From an uncultured Prevotella sp. (lineage in GTDB: Bacteria; Bacteroidota; Bacteroidia; Bacteroidales; Bacteroidaceae): a stretch of DNA of 20,527 nt. The notes under the pieces are model-generated. The model did not search any database. It saw only the letters and a list, made by a program, of their open reading frames with translations, and was not told the origin of the DNA. Below are positions 14,601 through 20,527 of this stretch, in pieces (positions within the stretch are counted from its first letter, which is position 1; every line of letters begins with the position of its first letter). The stretch is from positions 1 to 20,527 of the forward strand of contig CAJMAO010000020.1 of assembly GCA_905211345.1 (NCBI GenBank), read 5' to 3'. The position numbers and the translations under genes were made by a program.

Positions 14601-16398
14601 CCGTATCGTTCTCTACTACGAAGCCAACCTTGAACTGCTTTCCCGGGTGTTGGCCGCCGTCATAGAGCAGGCTTCCGTCGCTGCTTTTCACTCCGGCTAT
14701 CCATAGGTTGCTCGCAACGCCAAGGCCGCCGGTGTATTTCGCGTAGTCGTCGGTGCTTTCAGTTACAAGGTTTTCGGAGTTTTTCAAATCGGAGATGGAT
14801 ACGAGTGCGCCGCTTGTCTCGTGTATTTTGTCCGACGCGGCGTATTTGTCGGGGTTATCTTCGGTGTTTACCAGCGGTTTGCCTCCTACTTGTTCAGGGT
14901 CCATCTCGGCGAAAGCGTTGCCCACGTTGAGCGTTATCTCCTCATAGCATTTCTCCTCTGCCGGGCAGCTTAGGCACGTGGCGCGGAACACGTATCCGCC
15001 TTGCTCGTTCATGTTGGTGACCTTTCCGCTCGACGTAACGTTCGCATTCGCGCCTTCAGGCTGGTCTACCAATGTCCATTCCACAGACAGGTCGGGGTTG
15101 GCCGCAAGCTGGTAAGAGTTCTGCTCGTCGCACACGTTGGTGCTGACGGTCGGGTTTATGGGGCAACGGTGGTTCACATCCGCCTTCTCGCGTACAAAAC
15201 CGTAGTACACGCCCATCGCTCCGAGGTTAAGGCTTAAGCCTGTATAGAAGCGAAGTTCGGCGCCTGAGAAGTCCTTGTCGGCCACGATTGACGCTATGCC
15301 TACATTGCCGCCGGCCACCGACAGGTTGAGAACGCCCGACGAGATGGTCTGCTCGTCTATCTTGTCGCCGTCCTTATCGAACAGCACGATGGTGACGGTC
15401 GAGCCGATGCCGAGATTCACCGCGTTGGCGTTATAGTATTTGAAGCCTACCTCCGAACCGGCCTTGAACATTTCGCCCTTGCCGTCCGTAGGCTTGACTG
15501 TGAATTTTGCGCCGCCTTGGTAACCGATTGACAGGATAGGGGTGATAGTCGCATAGTCGTCGTAATTATCGTTTGTCATCTTCTCCACTTCGCTGTCAAT
15601 GAACGGGAAGGGCAAGCCCAAGAGCACGGCGTTCCATCCTTCCATGTCGTAGTTGTATGTCCTCCCGTTGTTTTCCGCATAGGTTTTAACGCCGTTTGTC
15701 GTTATCTTGGTCTCCACCGGCTCGCCTACGTATGCGTATTTAATCTTCACTGAGCCGCCCACGTCAAGGTTTACGCCGCCTCCCTTGATAAGACAGATTT
15801 CGTCGAAGACGTAAGGTGCTTCCACTTCAAGGTACGTGCAGGCGTCTTCAGAGCCTGGTATCTTGATTAACGAGAGGCCCACTCCGCTCGCCCCAACGCC
15901 TTCCTTTACGGCTACGGGGTCGCCCAGCTTCACGCCGTCCCTGTAAAACTGGATGGTCATGGCCTCTATAACGTCGAGCGAAAGCACGTTTTCTCCCGAC
16001 GAAGCCACGACGCAGAAGCCTGCCTTTGTGCCCTTGTCATAGTAGTTGTTGATGTCGCGCACGCTGACAATAGGCATCGCTCCGATGCCTGCACCCACTA
16101 TGCTGGGGAACGTTGCGTAGTTGTCGAGGTCCTCGTCGGTCAGGTCGTTGAGGTCTTCCACCCATGAGCCTACGTTCACTACCTGCACAAGTTTGTTTAC
16201 GGCATAGCCCTTTCCGGCCATCGCCTTGCGGTTCTTGAAGTTTTGGTAGATAGGGTTTTCATCGGAAGTTCTTGTCTGCGACCAAATCAGTTTGCCGTCA
16301 ACAAAAGCTTCACCCGGGTCGCCAGCTTCCTGCGCCTGCACCTGAACGCAGCAGGCCAGCGCAAATATCATCGTCAAATATGTTGCAATACGTTTCAT
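11659..16398 (-). CDS. Large modular secreted surface protein with type IX-like C-terminal domain
   Basis: The gene encodes 1579 residues. A signal peptide (MKRIATYLTMIFALACCVQV, cut near QAQ/EAG) lacks a lipobox. Four diverged beta-rich modules of 120-135 residues lie at about 94-224, 283-402, 553-687 and 738-862; each ends with a strand like IKYAYV, VYYGFV, IYYAFI or FYGLYL. Cys-containing Ig-like segments sit at about 410-492 and 885-965. An acidic calcium-type motif DIDNDGIPDCMDTD is at 865-878. A Trp/Asn-rich segment (TDWNEWNNWTDG) and a NRYYMLAAPLKHTYTGD segment follow, as in many Bacteroidales surface proteins. The last 75 residues (IYVAVQNGRAIIRSP, then SSDGVKISEY, GKGVTIVRVTLDGG and KTYKVM) resemble a degenerate T9SS type A sorting domain. 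It is the last gene of the operon, 14 bases after a fimbrial lipoprotein, and is probably the distal adhesin. Ligand unknown. Confidence 0.8.
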   Translation of the reverse strand: MKRIATYLTMIFALACCVQVQAQEAGDPGEAFVDGKLIWSQTRTSDENPIYQNFKNRKAMAGKGYAVNKLVQVVNVGSWVEDLNDLTDEDLDNYATFPSIVGAGIGAMPIVSVRDINNYYDKGTKAGFCVVASSGENVLSLDVIEAMTIQFYRDGVKLGDPVAVKEGVGASGVGLSLIKIPGSEDACTYLEVEAPYVFDEICLIKGGGVNLDVGGSVKIKYAYVGEPVETKITTNGVKTYAENNGRTYNYDMEGWNAVLLGLPFPFIDSEVEKMTNDNYDDYATITPILSIGYQGGAKFTVKPTDGKGEMFKAGSEVGFKYYNANAVNLGIGSTVTIVLFDKDGDKIDEQTISSGVLNLSVAGGNVGIASIVADKDFSGAELRFYTGLSLNLGAMGVYYGFVREKADVNHRCPINPTVSTNVCDEQNSYQLAANPDLSVEWTLVDQPEGANANVTSSGKVTNMNEQGGYVFRATCLSCPAEEKCYEEITLNVGNAFAEMDPEQVGGKPLVNTEDNPDKYAASDKIHETSGALVSISDLKNSENLVTESTDDYAKYTGGLGVASNLWIAGVKSSDGSLLYDGGQHPGKQFKVGFVVENDTEGLNVGLLQFFQIRLYNKGVKVAEGVITESNTVSVGLAGGSNGEKMRYCAIFDAVKDGQAIQFDEVTLWNSGVLNLKLDEISIYYAFIQEDYDPATDIDNPLACITTHVSVNETNASLNGDATQMAAAVAVGGVIDGVSNFIDGDIETPMQVVNTVGAGTGSIIAVNMGRTLDFRHQLCIVLDNNTYVAGVNVGSWMKVTTYLRGQKTNDEFTGWNALGVNAIGYGDKSIIILQPKSTYDEVRLEIAGVVGVLDFQNFYGLYLRGDIDNDGIPDCMDTDNCSTTIEGIEATDICEGDMITISGKGLGETEYTIQLPDQGIDETFTTDQHGYFSHTFQLNRTGRYTMTFRDGSGTMMGSAPYTVHPLVTTWRTDAASTDWNEWNNWTDGSPYCCTDAVIPQGATRYPVLDGTVTEGDEYCVQGIHFEPGAAVDRVYKLNYDSAWVEMELEPNRYYMLAAPLKHTYTGDMFIPAVGKAMPAYFTKLTESNLPENRFDPRIYQRLWAQAAPYRGLEGSGEVTEVSEARWTRNFNALAFDYSSSANGEEKGYSNAFSLWVDNGNLPETQKFRFRFPKEHGTYNYYEDFPEPTITDISETLDRGDDANNGAKTEIYRFVYEGESEDNKTFEYKRLKPGENTGEPAATTDTRTVYLGSAEYKAKLDLDPAIGAGKSEGYFAAANPFMSRIDVAKFLAANSEVISEVKFYDGNTISSATLADGGFVSTQAGAETVQPMQGFFVKAKDNGATELEVTFSGGIMSPNVAEAAAETEDETAQEAEVADMLRMTVRRGETKASTIVTTSAYAEAKTLIDNEVSPKVAVFTVADGTAYDIHPSDGRAYIPVGILTSAADTLTLSFETAGNADLADYELYDNVTGTAYPLDNELTFSNMGTSIGRFALRDRRASSGLKDSMTGGIYVAVQNGRAIIRSPKADIVKAEAYSSDGVKISEYASAGTIEAIVGIGKGVTIVRVTLDGGEVKTYKVM

Positions 16399-16412
16399 AA
16401 GCTATCCCATGG

Positions 16413-17606
16413 TTAATTATAAATGGCGTTATTTATGCTTCCGGTAATTATATATTTGTGGTTTCTGCGGAAATAGAAATGGCTGTCATTGACATCTGGT
16501 GAGATGACTCCTGTCGCCCCACCGGCAAATGACATGTCGTCAGCGTCAAACCATCCTTTGCGGTATGTGTTGACTGCTCCACTAATAAGAACGCCGTGTA
16601 CGGCTATTCCCAATTTTGTTTTTGTAGGTAGTACATACGTTGTAAATATGAACTTACTGTCCTCCACTTTATCTTTGTATTGACAGATTATGTAGTTTTC
16701 GTCACTACTTTTATCTTCAACGGTAATCGGGAGCGCAGGTTTCAGGAAATCGTCATAGTCAGACAATCCTGTGTTTGTATATACATTGTTCATCAGCAGT
16801 GCACCTTCCTTTATTTCATAAAATCCTCCACCGACATCAAGGTTGCTGACGTTTAATGTCACCTCTAACTTTGCAACAGCCCTATAGAGTGTTCCAGCAA
16901 GTGCCAATGTCGAATTGTCATTGTTGTCGGAGAATTTTATTATAGGGTCGTTCTCGCTTCCTTCAACATGGCAATAACCGTAGAAGAAGTGCGGTGTGTA
17001 CAGTACTCTGAAACTGTTTCTGTTGAACCTGTTGAGAAGTGAGGTTATAATGTCATCGTGGTCGAACCCTCCGGCGACGCTTTTCGGCTGCTCCTGTATC
17101 GTGGCCTCAAAGTCTTGGAAGCGCAGGCCGTCAACGTTGGTGTTCAGCTTGAACCAGCCTTCGTCCTTGGCGGGGTAGGCTATGGCCACCACGCGGTATT
17201 CGTAGCCGTAGGTCTTGGTGAGCGTTGCTTGTGCCTCTTTGCGCTGGTCGTCGTCCGTCTGCTCGCATTTTACGGTGTAGTCGTTGCTCGGGTCATATAC
17301 GAATTCACCCGTCTCGCCGCCCGTTACTGATGCGTCCTTGCGGCGGAATGTGATTATGCGCACGCGGTCGATGTCTTCTATTTCCGCTATGTAGCTGTCA
17401 AAGAGGCCGTCGCCCTGCTCCGGCGGCGCGGCGCGCGAGGCTTCGTCGTCGGTGTTCCATGCTCCGCCGAAGGTCACGGTAACGGGTACTTTCACCTGCA
17501 CTCCTGCCTCCGGGGTTTCGGTGTAGTCGCCGGCGTCGTCGGAGCATGACCATGCGCAGAGCGCTATGGCCACCGTCAGGATGTATGATAGTTTCTGTCT
17601 CATCAT
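16413..17606 (-). CDS. Fimbrial-type lipoprotein 3 (fimbrillin/Mfa-like)
   Basis: The gene encodes a 397-residue lipoprotein. The signal ends AWSC with the acceptor cysteine at 21, followed by SDDAGD, suited to surface exposure. The mature part is beta-rich. TLYRAVAKLEVTLNV (about 233-247) and the closing FYFRRNHKYIITGSI resemble the strand pattern of FimA/Mfa-type fimbrillins. An Arg-containing segment EASRAA (Arg58) sits where fimbrillins are trimmed by an arginine protease. An in-frame ATG at 17603 is an alternative start. It lies 21 bases after the preceding gene and 14 bases before the large surface protein, so it is part of the same transcript. Base composition changes sharply within the gene: the 3' part (16413-17040) is AT-rich and the 5' part is very GC-rich. 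The subunit role (stalk, accessory or tip) cannot be assigned. Confidence 0.68.
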   Translation of the reverse strand: MMRQKLSYILTVAIALCAWSCSDDAGDYTETPEAGVQVKVPVTVTFGGAWNTDDEASRAAPPEQGDGLFDSYIAEIEDIDRVRIITFRRKDASVTGGETGEFVYDPSNDYTVKCEQTDDDQRKEAQATLTKTYGYEYRVVAIAYPAKDEGWFKLNTNVDGLRFQDFEATIQEQPKSVAGGFDHDDIITSLLNRFNRNSFRVLYTPHFFYGYCHVEGSENDPIIKFSDNNDNSTLALAGTLYRAVAKLEVTLNVSNLDVGGGFYEIKEGALLMNNVYTNTGLSDYDDFLKPALPITVEDKSSDENYIICQYKDKVEDSKFIFTTYVLPTKTKLGIAVHGVLISGAVNTYRKGWFDADDMSFAGGATGVISPDVNDSHFYFRRNHKYIITGSINNAIYN

Positions 17607-17627
17607 GCTATATGTGTTTTGTTCGTT

Positions 17628-19046
17628 TTAGTTCAATGGTATGTTGTGTACTTTCTCGAAGCCCGGCTCAACCTCTATTTCGATGTCCGAGTCGGCTGTC
17701 TCGCCTGCGATGTCCTCCAGTTTGCCGCGCATCGTCACGCGCACGTTCGAGTAGGAGTAGAAGCACATCTTGCCCTGGTTGTTGTTATACACGTACAGGT
17801 CTTTGCTGTTCTGGTCGCCGTTGTAGTGCTGCTCCTGTGTGGCGGCGGTGTAGACGTCGGCTCCGCCCTCAATGGTATAGCTCTGGCCGGGACGTATGTT
17901 GTAGTCCTTGAAGTATCTTGTCACCTTATTATCGTCTTTGCCTTCCACTTTTATTATAAGGTCGTCGTCGTCCAGGTTCACCGCGTCTTCGCTGAACTCA
18001 ATGCGCATTTTCAGCCTCATGCCCTGCGTGCTGGGCAGCAGGAACGATGATAGGGTTATTTCCTCGTCGCCCTCGGCTATGTCTTTTGCGTCGAGCAGCA
18101 CGTAGTTAGGCGACTCAATCCACGCCTCTTTGTCGGTCTCATCGGCCTCGGTGTATTGTCCTGTGGTCTGACTTGCCCCTGCGGCGGTTACCGGATAAAA
18201 CGTTCCGTGGTCGCCGTTGAGGTTGATTTCGGTAGGATAATTGTCGCCGTAAAGCTCTATGCGCTTCACTCCCGAAACGGGAATTTCGGTTATGTTCATG
18301 TTCAGCTGGCTGACAATTCGGAAAATGCGGCCTTTGAAAGTGACATCCCTTGGAGCATCGTCATTCCAAAAAAATCCTTCGTCCATAAATTCCGGGCGGC
18401 GATTGGTTATAGGGTCGCTGTCTATTGCTTGGTCAACTTCGCCGGTGCCGTGCAGTATTCCATAAAACAATTCTGGTGTTTTCTTTGTGCCGCTATCGTT
18501 GATTGTCAGCGTCGCATTTCCGTTATTGCGTCCTTCAAGAGTTGTAGTAAATAATGATTTGTCTGCGGATGTGTAAGCAAGTGCATAGGCAAGGACGTAT
18601 GTGTAGTTGCGTGCGGCAGCTGAAGCGTCAGCCTCGTTGACTATACTATGTGTGAATTTAGCATATCTATCGTTGCCGTATATTTTGATGTCATTGTCTG
18701 TCAACGAAAACATTTCTTCTTTTTTGAATATCATTTCGTCTTCGGTAGGCCAGTCTGAACTTCTTTCTTTTCCGTTCTTGAACAGCAAAACGTCTATCGC
18801 GTCGGCCCTGCATACGCCTTCGGCCTGCGGCCCGGAGGTGGCGTCGTCCGGCCCTACGTATCCTCGTGTCGCGCCTGTGCCGCCCGTGCCCGAGCCGCTG
18901 ATGATGATGCCTTGGGCGGCATCGGGAGTCAGTGCGCCCGCGCCTGCGCCGCCCGGGGCCAGCGTGTCGTCCTGCGTACAGCCAGCGGCGAGCATGGCGG
19001 CGATTGCCGCGCCTGCCAGTATTCTTGTGATGTTATGTTGTGCCAT
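17628..19046 (-). CDS. Fimbrial-type lipoprotein 2 (fimbrillin/Mfa-like)
   Basis: The gene encodes a 472-residue lipoprotein with the signal MAQHNITRILAG continuing to LAAGC (cysteine 23), then TQDD. A Gly/Ala-rich low-complexity stretch (about 31-60) leads to ATRGYVG (Arg61), comparable in position to the fimbrillin maturation site. IFRIVSQLNMNITEIPVSG, then KRIELYGDNYP, and the later FLLPSTQGMRLKMRIEF have the alternating strand pattern of FimA/Mfa-family proteins. The end EIEVEPGFEKVHNIPLN is probably the last strand. It sits between two genes of the same type with gaps of 47 and 21 bases. GC content drops between about 18330 and 18780 (codons about 89-239) compared with both sides, which hints at a recombined variable segment. 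Whether it polymerises or anchors is not evident. Confidence 0.65.
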   Translation of the reverse strand: MAQHNITRILAGAAIAAMLAAGCTQDDTLAPGGAGAGALTPDAAQGIIISGSGTGGTGATRGYVGPDDATSGPQAEGVCRADAIDVLLFKNGKERSSDWPTEDEMIFKKEEMFSLTDNDIKIYGNDRYAKFTHSIVNEADASAAARNYTYVLAYALAYTSADKSLFTTTLEGRNNGNATLTINDSGTKKTPELFYGILHGTGEVDQAIDSDPITNRRPEFMDEGFFWNDDAPRDVTFKGRIFRIVSQLNMNITEIPVSGVKRIELYGDNYPTEINLNGDHGTFYPVTAAGASQTTGQYTEADETDKEAWIESPNYVLLDAKDIAEGDEEITLSSFLLPSTQGMRLKMRIEFSEDAVNLDDDDLIIKVEGKDDNKVTRYFKDYNIRPGQSYTIEGGADVYTAATQEQHYNGDQNSKDLYVYNNNQGKMCFYSYSNVRVTMRGKLEDIAGETADSDIEIEVEPGFEKVHNIPLN

Positions 19047-19093
19047 ATATGTTAGGTTGTTTGGTTTCTTTTTCTTTCCGCTCTTCAGTTTCC

Positions 19094-20257
19094 TTACATC
19101 GGGATTACGATGTCCGCCTGCCAGTTGCCGTCTATGTAGATGTCGGCGTCGGCTTTGCCGCCAATGTCTTCTGGCTCGTCGGTTGTGGCGTTTTTCGTTC
19201 CGATGGAGTATATGTAGTTGGTTCTTATGGCGTAAGACGTATTGTCTGGGTCTTCGGGTCTCGGGTTTTCAAGCAGCACCTTTCGCGTGCTGAACGCGCT
19301 CCCGTCAGCCTTGTATTGTATCAGCGTCAGCGTGTTGGGGGCTTGGCCGTCGCTAGCCGCAGGCGCGTTTACGGGTATCATGTACGCCCCGGCCAGCACA
19401 GAGCCTTGTTGTTTGGTGCAGAGTATGTTCCCGGCATTGTCGGTCACCACTTCTGACTGCAATAGTTCGGGTGTTATCTCGACATCGAGCAGTATCTTGT
19501 CGTCGGTCGTGCCGCCTGTAAGCGGCATGCTGCCGAAGTCGGGCTCCTGCGCAATGAGGGGCATCTGCGTGTTCTGCGGCTGGTGCAGCTGCAGCACAAT
19601 GCGGCTTACCTGCGGGTCGATGTTGGTAAGATACATCATTACTCCGGCCACGCGGCGCATCATAGTGATTTCGGTTATCTTGTTGTTGCCCGGCTCTACG
19701 CTCACCTTGCTGCTGCCTGCAAACAGCTCCGCCTTGGCCATGTCGGCCTTCGTGCGGCCTTCGGCCAGTGTCGCTATGGCCTGGTCGAGCGTTGTTTCGC
19801 CTTCTATTATCGCGCCGGGCAGTCCGTAGGCGTAGCCTGCGCCCTCTTGTTCGGCCGACTGCAGGTTGGCCTCCTTGGTATCAAGACCTACGGCAAGTAT
19901 GGTGTATGTGGTGCCCTCCGTGAGCTTGGTCTTCAGTGTGTAATACTGCGTTGCTGTGCCTCCTGCCTGCGTCTGCTGCCAGCCGGCGTTCTCGCTGGCC
20001 ACGCATGTGGCCTCTGCAGCGTTAGCTTCGGTGCCGTCAAACACGTAAACCCGCACATATTTCACATGTTGTACGTTGTCACTGCCAGTGAGCGTGGTGC
20101 GTGTTTGCGGCTCGGCCGTGAACTTTATGGTTATCTGTCCGTCGTCTACGCGCCCCTGTCGGCCGTCGTCCTGCGAGCAGGCCGTGAGCGCCGCCGCGGC
20201 GAGCAGGCACAATATGTGATATATTTGCTTCATTCTTGTAGTAATGTTGTGTTTCAT
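19094..20257 (-). CDS. Fimbrial-type lipoprotein 1 (FimB/Mfa2- or Mfa1-like)
   Basis: The gene encodes a 387-residue lipoprotein with lipobox LTAC (cysteine 27) and SQDDG after it. The next ATG, nine codons in (20233, MKQIYHILCLL), gives a more standard signal and is a good alternative start. QITIKFTAEPQTRTTLTG followed by KYVRVYVFDG is the typical opening of Bacteroidales fimbrillin-like folds, with Arg53 at the expected maturation position. MMRRVAGVMMYLTNID and the closing IRTNYIYSIGTK, then ADIYIDGNWQADIVIP, are characteristic of the FimB/Mfa2 and Mfa1 groups. It is the first visible gene of the surface operon. The 270 bases upstream contain no gene, only a phased repeat array and a long hairpin, so the operon promoter is probably there, though no TAnnTTTG element was recognised. 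Confidence 0.72.
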   Translation of the reverse strand: MKHNITTRMKQIYHILCLLAAAALTACSQDDGRQGRVDDGQITIKFTAEPQTRTTLTGSDNVQHVKYVRVYVFDGTEANAAEATCVASENAGWQQTQAGGTATQYYTLKTKLTEGTTYTILAVGLDTKEANLQSAEQEGAGYAYGLPGAIIEGETTLDQAIATLAEGRTKADMAKAELFAGSSKVSVEPGNNKITEITMMRRVAGVMMYLTNIDPQVSRIVLQLHQPQNTQMPLIAQEPDFGSMPLTGGTTDDKILLDVEITPELLQSEVVTDNAGNILCTKQQGSVLAGAYMIPVNAPAASDGQAPNTLTLIQYKADGSAFSTRKVLLENPRPEDPDNTSYAIRTNYIYSIGTKNATTDEPEDIGGKADADIYIDGNWQADIVIPM

Positions 20258-20293
20258 CTTCGTGATGTTTTCTTTAGGCTTTTATGCTTGTCG

Positions 20294-20447
20294 GCCGCCT
20301 TTTGCGCGCCGTTGTGTAAATAGCTGTAAATCAGCTTGTTGCGTACAGCCTTGTAAAAGGCCGTCTTTTGGCCTGCGAAAGGCCGTGTTTTGCAAGGCGA
20401 AAGGCCGTCTTTCAGCGTGCCGTTTGCCGCCTTTTGCGTTTCGGGCT
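20294..20447 (+). repeat. 22-base phased repeat array upstream of the fimbrial operon
   Basis: Five copies of a GCCGTCTTTTGC-like core begin at 20294, 20360, 20382, 20404 and 20426. All spacings are exact multiples of 22; the two slots between the first and second copies (20316 and 20338) are degenerate. The clearest units close with GCGAAAG (slots 20360 and 20382), which can pair with the CTTTTGC in the same unit. The array ends 37 bases from the start codon at 20257, on its upstream side. Confidence 0.78.
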
Positions 20448-20471
20448 GTCGCCCCTGTTATTTTTTATGAT

Positions 20472-20521
20472 GATTTGCAATCCGCAGGGCGGTGTCGTTC
20501 CGCCCCTGCGGGTTGCAAATC
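20472..20521. repeat. Long inverted repeat upstream of the fimbrial operon
   Basis: GATTTGCAA (20472-20480) pairs with TTGCAAATC (20513-20521), and CCGCAGGG plus CGG (20482-20492) pairs with CCGCCCCTGCGG (20500-20511) with one bulged base and one T-G pair between the blocks. The loop is seven bases. This gives a stem of about 21 bp. A T/A-rich stretch on the 5' side is not a standard terminator tract for either strand. Confidence 0.75.
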
Positions 20522-20527
20522 CGGCCC

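Noticed and set aside
13900..14706. Second long plus-strand ORF (268 codons) opposite the giant surface gene
   Set aside because: Same reasoning. The Val/Ala/Tyr/His-rich composition is typical of antisense translation, not a real family.
20294..20447. CRISPR-like array
   Set aside because: The 22-base units run head to tail without unique spacers between constant repeats, the units are degenerate, and no cas genes are present.

Overview
The window is chromosomal DNA from a member of the Bacteroidales. Four things point there: -7 promoter elements of the TAnnTTTG type, a near absence of Shine-Dalgarno sites, lipoprotein signals followed by acidic residues, and lineage-typical families (NigD-like, DUF4831, FimB/Mfa2-type fimbrial subunits, a degenerate type IX secretion sorting domain, and a membrane-anchored anti-sigma/beta-barrel fusion). 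A Prevotella-like genus is possible from the short intergenic repeats, but I cannot settle the genus by eye.

Layout. 1-510 is the 3' end of an ammonium transporter. 668-1588 is an EamA/DMT-type transporter, convergent with a minus-strand housekeeping cluster in transcription order hpt, adk, obg, pgeF (4895 down to 1614). A compact 87-base divergent promoter region separates hpt from nnr (4983-6500, metabolite repair), which is followed by a secreted DUF4831 protein (6543-7604) and a NigD-like lipoprotein (7755-8498), both ending at or near clear hairpins. 8601-11410 is a tight plus-strand group: an ECF sigma factor, an overlapping anti-sigma protein that carries an inner-membrane helix and an outer-membrane beta-barrel in one chain, and a LysO-type exporter split into two ORFs. 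11659-20257 is a minus-strand surface operon: three fimbrial-type lipoproteins followed by a 1579-residue secreted modular protein with a type IX-like C-terminus.

How the parts work together. The sigma/anti-sigma pair resembles the dual membrane-spanning anti-sigma systems of Bacteroides, in which one protein can link an outer-membrane event to cytoplasmic transcription. The fimbrial operon looks like a cell-surface adhesin or pilus locus. Both outer ends of that operon (11451-11538 and 20294-20447) carry arrays of a degenerate element that recurs in exact 22-base register. These phased arrays are the least explained structure in the window. Nearby are two long inverted repeats (11550-11599 and 20472-20521).

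No tRNA, rRNA, insertion sequence, CRISPR array or prophage gene was seen. No stretch longer than 300 bases lacks a gene; the longest gaps are 11411-11658 and 20258-20527, both filled with repeats.
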